Positions 48,350 through 61,100 of a stretch of DNA of 64,000 bases are shown one piece after another. The DNA lies in contig JAQFVV010000031.1 of assembly GCA_028023455.1 (NCBI GenBank), positions 2,480,001 through 2,544,000 of the forward strand, written 5' to 3'. The translations under genes were made by a program, and so were the position numbers. Numbering within the stretch: position 1 is the stretch's first letter; every line of letters begins with the position of its first letter. The stretch comes from Epiperipatus broadwayi. Its lineage: Eukaryota > Onychophora > Udeonychophora > Euonychophora > Peripatidae. The notes below the pieces were generated by a model that worked only from the letters and a program-made list of their open reading frames with translations, did not search any database and had not been told where the DNA came from.

Positions 48350-49960
48350 ATAGAAAACATAAATGCTAAACCAAGAAGAAAAATATGATGCTACTGGTCA
48401 AGAATTGAAGTGAGAAATACAAGTGAAAAGCACAAAGGTCAAAAAATTAGAGCAAGAAGTAAAATAAATTCAAGATAAGATAGAAAAAAGTCAAGTAGAA
48501 ATTATAGAAGTAGAACAGAATCTTAGATATGAATTATTAGAATGTGAAATGGAACTAAAAAAGAAAATTCAAAAAATAAATAATTATCTGCAAGATATTA
48601 TTGGCTACTCTTATTATAAAAAACTATAAAAATAATACAGATTAGCAGAAGAACACCCAAAAAGCTAACAATCACTTAAGAAGATAACCATCAAATTTTA
48701 ATTTAAACAAATTAAAAAATGACAAAAATAAAAATTGAGACAGAAAGTGTTAAATATAAAAAACTTTAAGAGCAAGTGAAAAAGAAAATGTTAAGTTACA
48801 AAAATTGATTATGAATAAAGAGCACAAAATATAAAATGATTAGATTTGACAAGCAGAGAATAAGATGGAACAATTAACATTAGAAAATAATTATAATAGA
48901 GAACATGAAAAAAATTAAGATCAGGAAACAAAATATAAAATACTAGTAGAGGACTACATAAAAATTCAGCATTTAAAACTATATAAAATAATCGGATAAA
49001 CATAATATGCTAATAAAGTAGCCAAAAAAAAACTTAAAAAAATCTAAAATAATACAATGATGAGCCACATTAGAACCATTGCTAAGTTTAAATTTACTAG
49101 GATAAAAACATTTAAAAATGTATGTGAATATTTATTGGAACATTTGGAAGGCTTGAAAGAAAAGTTTTTATTATACCTGATTATGAGAGAGAGAAAATCT
49201 CTACTGCTTTAATCAGCTATACATAGTCACCAAAAATTTGGTAAAAAATTTTATATGCGAAGTTCTGAATGTTGAAATTATGAGACTGCACAGTTTTTGA
49301 AATAAGGAGAGAAGAAATGATGTACTATGTAGAATGTCACAAGACAAATATAAACTCAGAGAAAATTACACAATTTTTTATAGATGTGTTTTAGATAACT
49401 TTTTGTATTGTTGCTGTTAAGAGATTTAATCATTAAGATTGACATGCATAATATGTCTACATTGATCCACCAAGTTTTTTTAACACTATTGATATGGAAA
49501 ATTTATAAAGTAACCAATGGAAAGAAAAAAACATCTATAAAAATTTACAACTTCAGCTTTCCACACTCCAAACATTGTTTTTAAAAAGAGAGAATTAACT
49601 ATAGTTATAGGAAGTTAATCACTTCATTGCAGGATTTCTCTTTATAGAAAAGAGATAGAAAAAGGGAGAAGATAAAGGCTATCTATATCCAAGAGGCCGA
49701 TATATCAGATCAACCAATATTAGACTCAATAACTACACAAGAGTGACCAAAAAAGTATAGAAATGTATTGAGAAATTTATGGGAGTTTTCTTACAAAAGG
49801 GTTTCATAAATCAACTCAACCTAAAAGAACTAACTCTTCTTAAAATATATTGATTAGCAAACAAGCTCACATAAATAAAAAGTTGTTTACTCTTTGCTAA
49901 ACTATTTTAAATTATGAAAAAGTATGTGATGTAAATAATATTTTTGTATTGGAAGAACCG
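48350..49960 (+). pseudogene. Decayed coding relic, possibly a retroelement gag
   Basis: Plus-strand fragments show coiled-coil-like sequence (IEVEQNLRYELLECEMELKK near 48500) and a later stretch FTRIKTFKNVCEYLLEHLEG (about 49090-49150). All are split by stops and shifts. The order of a Lys/Glu-rich coiled coil followed by a helical domain recalls gag-type proteins, but no zinc knuckle, protease or RT was recognised. Confidence 0.25.
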
Positions 49961-50780
49961 CCAATATTGAAAGAACCCGCCAACATTAAAGGATTATATA
50001 ATGCCAAAAATCTAAAACTCTTTTAGAAAGAAACTAACTTGCCTAATAAAAAAAAAGCATTAAGAAAGATATAAAACGTATAGATAGAATATAAATAAAA
50101 AATGAAAAAAAAGAAAAACTACAAATAAAATAAAATAATTAATAAATACAGAAAAGAAAGATGATTTGCTTAAATAAAATTTAATGTTTTAAATAATTAT
50201 AAGATTAATAACAATCATATGTGAGAATATTTTTATATAAATTTGCAATTTTTCAACACATAATTTTTAAATAATGTGATATTCTAAATAAAGTATTTAT
50301 TTTAATTAAATTTACATTTCAGAAAAATATATTCATATTTAAATTAAACAATTCACATTTTAATTAAATTAATTAAAAGTTAGATATTTTACTACTGATA
50401 TTAAAAAAATAATCCAAAATGGCAAATTTTTGTTTAATAAAAAAACACCAATGATAAAAATATTAGAGGAAAAGATATATTATTCTTTAGATAAAATATC
50501 TAAAAAAAAAAAAAAAAAATTCTAATGTAAAACTAATCTTTTGCTAAAATTCACCAAATAGCTAAAACGTAACTTAGTATATTTTATTTGTTTTTGCATA
50601 CATCGTTTAATTATAAAATTAAAAATAATCAATTTAAAACAAAATTGAAATATTTTTTTTTATATATTGATTATTTTTAATTTTATATATAGAAGGCAAC
50701 ATTATAGACAAATTTTAACATTAAAATTTGATCATTTAAAGTATTTATCGTTTAATTATTTTTGAAAATTTACTACGGTT
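49961..50780. other. AT-rich DNA, no gene seen
   Basis: A run of A and long AT-only phrases. aaattaaaaataatcaat near 50620 and its reverse complement near 50665 make a small foldback. Confidence 0.5.
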
Positions 50781-50991
50781 ATTATTATATAGGGTATATC
50801 GCACAGACTTTCACACCACCCACCACCCTATCTCATATCACTGATACCCTTGAACATTGCTGGTTTAGCATGAAATACGTATATTGGTGATGGTTTATCT
50901 TTTCAACGTATAGTGTTCAAGTGTATCAGTGATATGAGATAGAGTCGTGAGTGGTGTGAAAGTCTGTGCTCATATACTCTGTATATTACAC
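50781..50991. repeat. Foldback pair of the SINE/MITE-like family
   Basis: Arms at about 50781-50859 and 50913-50991 are inverted copies with few mismatches (gcacagactttcacaccac and atctcatatcactgatac are shared). The 53-bp loop contains the family phrase gctggtttagcatgaaatac. Same family as 6731-8183 and 51226-51471. Confidence 0.85.
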
Positions 50992-51225
50992 AAATATATA
51001 AAACATTATACAATTACAAATATCCAGTAACGCCCTCTGTTTAAAAGTCTATATCTCAATAATAGCGAACTTCAAAATGATAAACCTGTATTTCAGTTAT
51101 TACATAGTAGAGAAGTTTGCCAATCCCTTGTATACATATTAAATAGATTATGTCCTGTACATGAGAGGTCAGATTGACTTTAGGTTGACATGGGTATGAC
51201 AAGAATCTTGGCTTCAGGGTAACCT

Positions 51226-51471
51226 TTGAGCATTTTATTATCAGATTTTCAATTGGATGGACAGTTGAAGTGGATTGAAGCCTGTCCATTAAAGGATGAA
51301 GATTGGCTATCTTAATATATATCTAAGAACTTATTATATATGTGTGGAGATGATAATCTGGACCAACTGATGATTGCTGGTTTAACATGAAATATGGATA
51401 TTGGTGATTATTTATCTTTTCAATATATATGTATTCAGTGGTGTGAAAGTCTGTGCTCACATACCCTATAT
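51226..51471 (+). repeat. SINE/MITE-like family copy interrupted by a hAT insertion
   Basis: Family phrases gcctgtccattaaagg, gctatcttaatatatat, tgctggtttaacatgaaata and ggtgtgaaagtctgtgctca occur in order. The copy continues after the insertion as ccctatatattac. The right arm of the foldback at 50970-50990 shows the same junction without an insertion. Confidence 0.85.
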
Positions 51472-51927
51472 CAGGGGTGTCCAACATGTTGATTGTGATC
51501 CACTGGTCGATTGTGAGGCCAATCTGGGAAGAGCTGTTGGGTAATGAGTGAAACAAATTAAGTCAAGATTTTCAAGTTTTTTTATTTTTGTTCTAATTTT
51601 TTTTTCAAAATAGGTGAAGTCCACTAAGCTGTATCATTATTGAAAATAATATTTTTAACCTTGATTTAATGTAACTAATTTGAATTAATAAATATTGTTA
51701 ATAATTACTCATGTTGCTTTAATTCCCTCAGACATAAATTTTTTGGCCCATTAAATAATTGTTATTTTTTTACTAGGTAGATATATAATAATAACATGTA
51801 TTTCACACCTCCTTCTACTTAGACTATGCCCATGACAACAAGTCGATCGCCTATGACAACAAGTCGATTGCAACACATTTTAAAAATAAAAAGTAGATCT
51901 TACAAACACAAAAGTTGGCCACCCCTG
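51472..51927. mobile_element. hAT-type non-autonomous transposon (MITE), 456 bp
   Basis: Ends are CAGGGGTGTCCAAC and, inverted, CAGGGGTGGCCAAC, matching at 13 of 14 bases. Perfect 8-bp target duplications CCCTATAT lie at 51464-51471 and 51928-51935. CAGGGGTGGCCAAC-type ends with 8-bp duplications are characteristic of hAT elements. There is no coding capacity. A short internal duplication, atgacaacaagtcgat, occurs twice near 51833-51870. It would need a transposase supplied from elsewhere. Confidence 0.9.
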
Positions 51928-52233
51928 CCCTATATATTACATATATTGATATAGGTATATAATAAAATTGTATTTCTGTTATTACACTGTTATTATTGTA
52001 ACTAATTATTTGTCTGATAATTTTTCCAAAATTATATAAGAGAGAAAATTCTTTTGATAAGTTAAGCTAATCATGTTAAGGTTTTTAAAAAATCATTTAG
52101 AAGTCAAAAAATGTTCAAAGATGTTCATTGTGCTAAGTTAAAAATATCGGTTGTCGTCGATTAGTCCTCGCATACCGCCTGATGTTGCTGTTTCCATACA
52201 AAAGCCCAGAAATATACTACTCACACAGTCTAG

Positions 52234-52285
52234 AGAACAGTTCTGTTGATATTGGCCTATAGAACAATTCTGTTCATATTGGCCA
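52234..52285. repeat. 27-bp tandem duplication
   Basis: agaacagttctgttgatatt and agaacaattctgttcatatt are successive units, each followed by ggcc. The first half of each is itself partly palindromic. Confidence 0.8.
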
Positions 52286-52744
52286 CTAAGCAGTTTTTGT
52301 GGTTCGCAGTGCTATCGCACATTTCACAGATCACTACAGTATGCTATGAGGGGTGTGTAAAATTCAAGTTGTCCTAAGTCTTTGCAAGTGCATTCAAAGT
52401 ACTTATTTTTTATACAATCTGCCATAGTTTTAGATAGTATTAATTGTAAGATAAAAGATGTGCTTCTGTACAGATATTTTAAAAGTTAAATGAATTTCAA
52501 AAGTGTATATTCCAGCATTATATAAAAATCACATGTAAAACGTATTTTGCGCAGTGACAGCTATGAGACTTTCAAAGCATAAGCTTGGCTTGATCAGAGG
52601 GGAATTTTAAAATAAAATTGTGCTTCCTAAGTTGTTTTAAAATAGTGTTGAAAAAATTTTTTTTTGGATCAGACATTAATTGAAAAAAGAAAATATTAGC
52701 TTTTATTAAATAATTTTGTTTTTAAAAATGTCGTGTATGTTGTG

Positions 52745-52930
52745 ATGAACGATCCTTTGGATTAACAAAACTATCAGATCCCCCTCCCTGCCAATTCCAG
52801 CACTATGCACTGAGATGGATAATGTTTTAAAAATTGTCTAGCATGTGACAGATGATCCTTTGGATCGGCAAAGACATTGGACCCCCCTCCCTGCGAATTC
52901 CATCACTACACACTGACATGTAATAGTGTA
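52745..52930. repeat. ~103-bp imperfect tandem duplication
   Basis: Units share gatcctttggat, a run of C followed by tccctgc, aattcca and cactgaga/cactgaca. The second copy starts about 103 bases after the first. No coding meaning is apparent. Confidence 0.75.
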
Positions 52931-53045
52931 AAAAAAAGTAAATTGTAAATCTGTCTGGTAACATTATATCTATTGGTTTTTGACTAGCAACAGTGACATC
53001 AGGTGATTTGCGGGGGTGAAAAACAAAATATCTTTGTGTCAACAT

Positions 53046-54137
53046 ACATTAACAAAATAATTTTTTTATAAAAATAAACAAATCAGTATTGTAAAATAAA
53101 AAAATATTCTAAATTGTCTGATAAAGTTGTGAAAATTTTAAATTTAATTGATTGTATTATAGTTGAGTAGTTAATTAGTAAGATTTTCCTTCAGACCCAT
53201 TCCTGCAAGTTACTGATAATATGGATTTAATTATCAAAATAATCCGTATGAAGTGGTTCAATTAGACATGGATAATTAATTTCAGAGTTTTTATAAAAAT
53301 AAATAATTACACGCATATTGTTTTTTGAGTGCAAAATAAAAGTCATTATAATAGAATATAACTATTTGGTTCAAAATTATATAAAATACAAATCTCACAG
53401 AAAATTAGGCTTTCCATTTCTATATGCTAACTAATAATAAATTGCATTGAATAAATAAAATATTTCTAATTTGCATATAAGATATATTATGGAGCAATTA
53501 GCAGAACTTGTGAAACATAATGACCTTGGAAGTTTCTTACAAATATATATTCAAAGAATACACATCTCCTTAGATAATTATAGCATCAGAAACTATGAGA
53601 AAATTGTGAGCAGTTTTTTTGTGCATTTGATTTATATTTCTATATTACTTTTTTGATCTCTAATGAAAGAACAGTCTAACAAAATTTTATCTTAAATTTT
53701 TTCTCAGATTTATATATTTTGATATGATTTTATTTTATTTTTGATCGTAATGTTTGACTTATTTAAATATATATTCCATAAATAACTATTATGAAACTTT
53801 TATTATATATGATTAAAAAAAGAGGGTGAATATTTTTTAAATGTTGTTGACCAATTTCAATTACCTTAAAATATGTAACTTTGCATTAGTTTAAGTAATT
53901 GGTATTTATCTTGAAGTTTGAAAAGTTTTAATGCTCCAAAAATTGTAAAAGTACAAGGTCAGAAATAAATTCATTGATATCTGTTATATTAAAAAAGAGA
54001 AAAGGTAAAGGTCCATCAAGTTGCTAGGTCTAATTTTTAATACAATTTATGTCAATCAAGAATAACGGTTACTCCATGATACAGATGTAAGCACAAATGT
54101 GTGCCAATAATTGCAGAACAAATGGAGACATAAGGTA
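53046..54137. other. AT-rich DNA, no gene supported
   Basis: A 61-codon plus-strand frame at 53471-53656 begins with a protein-like stretch (MEQLAELVKHNDLGSFLQ). It is bounded by an AG upstream and a GTGAGC near 53605, so a small exon is imaginable, but no homology is recognised. Confidence 0.35.
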
Positions 54138-54688
54138 TGTTTTAAAATATTTTGGGTAATTAAGTTCAATATAAAAAGATGAAATTATTTATTTCTTATA
54201 TCCACAAATACAGTAATTGTCGATATATATTTTTGTCTGAGAGTAATATTTTTATATATTTAAAAATTAGACAGGAGATAAATAAAAATGAAGTAAAGTT
54301 ATTGAAAAAAATTAAAAGAATTAAGTCTATTGATGAACTTTATCCATTGTCTAATGAAAAAAAAATGGTTTATTCATTTATGAGGTAGTTGAAATTAAAA
54401 TTACATTTGCAATTAAATTATTTTTTGTTCTATTAAATTATTAGCTTGATTGAAATTTAAAATAAAAAATATCTCTTTTTTATTTTATGCTGCTTTTAAA
54501 ACAGATGTAAAATACTGTAATTGAAGAGATAAATGTAGTGTGTGTGTGATTTCTAAAATTAATCATACTATTGAAAATTAAATTGATAAGAGCTAAGTAT
54601 TATGGGTGATAACAGATTTCAAAATAATATTAAATAATAACGAGGGTTGATTTCTCTTATTATGATGAAACACCATAATGTTTATTAA
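54138..54688 (+). repeat. 0.55-kb direct repeat, copy 1
   Basis: Matches 55574-56146 along its whole length with many substitutions. Shared phrases: ttttgggtaatt, cttatatcc, gtctgagagta, gtaaagttattgaa, ttctattaaattattag, gaagagataaatgta, tatgggtg. An open frame at 54179-54388 lies inside but is not preserved in the other copy, so it is not treated as a gene. Confidence 0.85.
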
Positions 54689-55573
54689 ACCTTGCAATAA
54701 AATTAAAATAAAAAACTAAAACTTATGACATTTTTTTTGATATTAAATTATTTCACTTTTTTTTTTGTATTTTAAACTTTGTATTAAATATCTTTTGTTA
54801 GTTTGAATAAATAAACAGATATAATTAATTTCACATCTGTAAAAAGATTAAGTTGTTTATTTATACATATTTTTTTTGAATTAAAACAATATTAAAATGA
54901 AAAAATAAAAAAATTTTAAAGTAATTTTTTTGTTGTTGTTGTATAATCTGTATTGGATTTGTTCACACAATAGAGTGACTTTGATATAAATTGAGCAACT
55001 TTCACTTTTTTTTTCTTCTGTTGGTGGATGACCCAAACTGTTTACCAGGCTATAATAAGAAAAAATAATCATTCGGTATCACAAGAATATATGGAATGAA
55101 AAATATTAATTTTGTTAACTTTCAAGATAAACAAGTAGAGCAAATTTTTAAATGTATATTGCTGCAATTCAACCTGAAAATATAAACCTGCTATGTCAAA
55201 AATAATTGGATGTCTATTTATAAAAGATGATTGTAGTAATACGCTAAAAAAGAGGAAGAGAATGAAAGAAAACTGTTAAATATTAACTTTCATATTCAAT
55301 GCTTCTCTAGATGATTATATCTACAGAAAAAGCATTACTGACTGAATATATGCACAAAAGTTTAAGTTAGAAGGATGTAAACCAATACTTGAGGAAATAA
55401 AAAGCCTTTTATAATAACATTTACCAAAATTAGGAAACAATAGAAGCCAATTTGTGAATCCTGAACAAAGACAATATATAGAATACTGTATTGTGATCTA
55501 TTAAAATAAAGGACAAGAATTACATGTGTGCATAAAATATAAAATCCAGAACAAATAACAATATAAAAGTATA
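54689..55573. other. Spacer between the two direct repeat copies
   Basis: AT-rich. No gene, element end or RNA was recognised. Confidence 0.5.
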
Positions 55574-56146
55574 TACTTTTAAAGTATTTTGGGTAATTGA
55601 GCTCCGTCTACAAAAATGAGTTTAATTATTTTTTTTCTTATATCCGCAAATGTAGTAATTGTCAATATATATTTCTCTGAGAGTATTTGTTTTGTATTTG
55701 TTGGATTTAGTTGTACATATATTTTTTTATTGGGGATAATAATTTAAAAGTTATACAATGGATAAATAAAATAAGGTAAAGTTATTGAAGAAAATCAAAA
55801 AAATTAAATCTGCTAGTAAATTTTACCTATTTTTTGTGAGGTAATTGAAATTAAATTTGCATTTGTAGTTAATTTTTTTTTTTGGGTTCTATTAAATTAT
55901 TAGTTTGATTAAAATTTAATATCAGAGGAATGTCTTCCTTTTTTGTTTTATGTCACATTTCAAAATAGATATAAAATACTATAACTGAAGAGATAAATGT
56001 AATGTGTGTGTATGATTTCTAAAATTAATCAGAGTAATGTAAATTAAATATATAAGAGCTACCATTATGGGTGTTAGCAGATTAAAAATAATAATAATAG
56101 GGTTTGATTTAACACATTATGATAAAAACACTATAGTGTTTATTAT
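55574..56146 (+). repeat. 0.55-kb direct repeat, copy 2
   Basis: See 54138-54688. The copies lie about 1.44 kb apart, start to start, in the same orientation. This copy has extra sequence near 55690-55740. Confidence 0.85.
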
Positions 56147-57125
<979 letters not shown>

Positions 57126-57866
57126 GCATAAAAAATATGATTTTTAATATATGTAAGTGGACGAATAATTTTTGGATTATCATATTATAAAAATTTTTCA
57201 ATAAGTAATACTATAATGATTTTTGACTAGATATAACCGAAAATAATAAGCATATTTTATATTATCTGGTTACACTATTGTCTACTAAAATATTTTTTAG
57301 AATTTTTAAATCAGTTTTTCAGCGATCACAAAACTTATTAGAAATTTAGTGAAAGTCTAATAACCATTAATTTTAAATTAAACAAAACTTTATTGAGTGC
57401 TATATTTAGATAGGAACATGTAGAATTTCAAAACTAAGGGAGAAATGTTTGAAGACATTAAATACTTTAGGGAAGGAAAAATGCCAAATATAAAATATAA
57501 TGATTAAAAAATATCAGTGAAAGAATAAAATTAGAAATATAGATGTTTTGAAAAGAGTAAATGGAAAGAATTATTTATTGATGAAATTAGAAATTTGAAA
57601 AGATTATTTGATTGTTCTTCAACTTGATAGAAGAATTAAAAAATAGTTTATAAAACATAGTAATATGTAAAATAAAATCACAAAAAGTAACGCATGAATA
57701 ATAAGGAATGGATTGTGTTAATAATAAATGAAATGTGTTCAAACAGGAGGCAAAAAAAAAACACTTGTAAATGCCATAAGGAGGTGGGTGTTAAATCTAC
57801 TGGAGAACTCATAATGATGATAAACACTGCATTAAATAATGTAATCCTTCACTAGTCAAAACATTT

Positions 57867-57875
<9 letters not shown>

Positions 57876-57914
<39 letters not shown>

Positions 57915-57947
57915 AAAAAAATATATATATATTTTTTTATATATATA
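57876..57947. repeat. TA microsatellite with A and T runs
   Basis: TA repeats surround a run of A and a run of T, making the block nearly palindromic. Confidence 0.93.
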
Positions 57948-58130
57948 TAAAGCTGACCTTCATACAATCTGGATTCAAGCCTAGATTAGACAAAATATAC
58001 ATTTTTTTTTGGTTTTTGTTAAAATTAGCATTTTTCCTTCAGCTGATTGGCTCAAATCCAATCCAGATGACTATCCATTACTAGTTAAAGTGTAAATCAG
58101 GAATAAAAAATTACCCAAATGTTTATCTCT
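57948..58130 (+). repeat. Unknown repeat after microsatellite, copy 2
   Basis: Related to 56938-57125; it also begins exactly where a TA run ends. Confidence 0.5.
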
Positions 58131-61100
58131 TTAACAATGGGAAAGCTAGACGAGTAATACTTTCTTTTTCACTAATCTTCTATGTAGGAAGATTGGAGAT
58201 GCCGTTACCCTCCATTATGCTATTTAAAAGATGATTTACTTATCTTGAAAACTACATTTATTATTTAGCATAAAATGCCTTTAAAAATAACTATTCACAG
58301 TCATAATAAAGGGATTTGGAAAGATTTTAATCAGGAGATAGATTTAATCATGTGCTTATTAAATTTTTTAATTTTTCCACTGAATGCATCAATATGTATA
58401 TGATTTTTAGTTTGTGTTTAAAACACAATTACATAAAACAAGGCTGTTAAATTCTATTTTTAAACACAAAGCTTAGTGACAATTAATAATTGTTTTGAAA
58501 TTAAAAATATTAAATTTAATTGTTTTTGTTGTTGAATGTATAAAAAAATATCTGCAATCTTGACAAAAATACATAATTCTTTTGTTGTTGAAAAATTTTT
58601 TGTTTAAAGAAAGAGTTTTGATTTAAGGTACACATTAGAAGGTGAAACTATTTTCAATATATTATAAGTTTGACATACAGTTTATAGCTTTTTACATATT
58701 TTCGTGGAATAACATGTCCTCTGACCTCTGAAAAAATAAAAAAATCATTGCAAAGAAATGAATTTGAGTGTGACTGTAAAGCTTTTCATTGTTATATTTA
58801 ATTACATAACCAGAAATATAATAAAAAATAAAAATATTAAAAGTGATACTTCTTTTAAAATATTTTCATACAAACACAGTCAAATAGTATTCCAAGTCAG
58901 ACTATGTTTCAAGATGATTCCTAAATTGCATAAAGTAAAATCATGATTCAATCTATTGATGCAGAACATTTCATTAAATTTATGTATACTTTTGATAGAT
59001 CTGAATAAGGACTATAACAGGTACTTGCAATATATTTAAATAAATACTTATAACATTAGAATGTTGTAGTCCAATAATTATTTTTGCAATAAAATCAAGA
59101 AAATTGAATATTACATTCTGTAACGGGCACAGACGACATTACATTGTTTTTTTTATTATTAAACATGAAAAAAATAAAAGTTCGCAAATAAAAACATCTT
59201 TTTTAAGAATTAAAAATTGAAAATGAATTCTATCTTAAACTCATATATATATATATAAAATCGCACAGATGAAAAAGATTATTAAAATAAAACTTTATTA
59301 AAAATAGAAAATAAGATAAAAATATATCTTTAAGTTTGGAAAACACATTAAGTAATCAGAAAATGGAAATGATTGTTTTAATTAGTTAAAGTGAACTAGC
59401 CTTTGGGCATTTAAATGTATAAGCAATGGTCAGATAGGAAAACAATAGAAACTAATAGCAAATGAGAGAAATCCATCGGGAAATCGGATCTCAATGAAAG
59501 GATCATCATCATCAATGATGTAATGTCAATTGAATCCTTAAAATTAATATAAAAGGAAAAGTTTGGAAATTATTAGTTAGTTATTACGAGAGGAGAGAGA
59601 TGTGACTATATGTGTTAGTGCGGAGTTGAAGGAGAAGGGATTGAAAAGATGCACTCTTCAATCCCTTCAGTTTTGTTAAAAAAAAGAAATGACATCGTTT
59701 TTTTTTACATTAAGGACCAGCTAAACTAAAAGACCTCCAGATAAATAAAAACAATGGCTAACTGGATACCAATATCTTCAGGACGGCATGGGAATTCCCG
59801 TTCAAAATTACAAACAACTACAAATTATGGACCTTTTAAAACCATAAGAACTTTAGATAATTCATGAACATTAAATTAAAAACTTTCTATATTTAAAATA
59901 ATTGCAATAGATTTCTATCTGACCAAACTAAATTATTTATTAATTAGTTATAATTTTATTTGATGTATTTCCTTTGTGTAAAATCAATTCCATTTATTTT
60001 TTTTTGTTCTTTAAGTTTTATTTATGATTTTTGTTTTGCAATAAATTAAATTATATAAATGTTAAACTTAAGTCAGGCATGAATGGCTATATAGATTTGT
60101 AAAGTTATATTAGGGGAGGGTAATCTTAGGTTATTTGTTTCATAGTTGAATTAGGTCAATGGATTGGATTCGCTACGGGCAGAAAATGACCGCAGTCTTT
60201 TCCTATGGAGTTTTTTTTATTTCTCTTATCATCAGACAGATGTAGTATTCCTATCTGACGAAAGGCAATTTCTTCTCTTAACCTATTTGTGCTGTCATAG
60301 TCATATTACATTGAATACATCGATATATCAGATGGATTGAAGTTGGTTTGACTGCGAAATTTTGGCCTAAGGTTAAACAAGGATAGAATATTTTCTTTTC
60401 AAATGCAAATCTATGTAGTCTATTCATACTCAACACTCTAAATAAAAATGCATTAAATTTAAATTGGGTATAGACACCTGCTTGGGTTCGTTACCGGTTA
60501 ATTATGTTTCTGGTTTTCATATTTGATCAAAATGTATAGCCATTTGGTAAATACTGATACTTTACGGTGAGTATCTAAGATGTATTTATGTCGGATGTCT
60601 TTCAAGTTATTGGTGTCTTGTGGCATTTTATGATGAATGCCATTGGGTTTCTTATAAATTCCCCTCTGCATTTCCATCAATGACTTTATATTTTGATCAT
60701 TTATGTTTATTTTGAAATGTTTTTGACCATGTAATCTATGTAACCGATCTATACTCAACATTAAAAACACATTTTATAAATCTATCTGTACGAACTTATA
60801 AAATTTAAAATGTAAACTTATAAAAATTAAAATGTAAAATCAAATTCTAAAATCAAGTTAAAATTATAAAGTAAAAAATAATGTTAAATGTTAAAGTAAA
60901 CATGCTAAAATAATAATGTTAAATTTTATATATATGTGCGTAAATAAATGTTTGTATGTTAATTACTGGCAGTGGCTTATTTTATTCTTTTTTATATATT
61001 CTTAGATAAGAATTTTTTTTATAAAATATAAATCTCTGTTATTCCACTGAGCTAGTGACAATGGGCTAATGACCGGATATCAAAATATATAAAATAAAAT

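Noticed and set aside
53463-53614. Possible small exon (MEQLAELVKHNDLGSFLQ..) with AG and GTGAGC borders
   Set aside because: Opposite strand to the only supported gene, no recognised homology and no partner exon.
54179-54388. 69-codon open frame with a Lys/Glu-rich helix
   Set aside because: It lies in a duplicated segment and is not kept open in the second copy.
60498-60770. 90-codon minus-strand open frame
   Set aside because: Composition and lack of any motif or conserved neighbour fit chance in AT-rich DNA.
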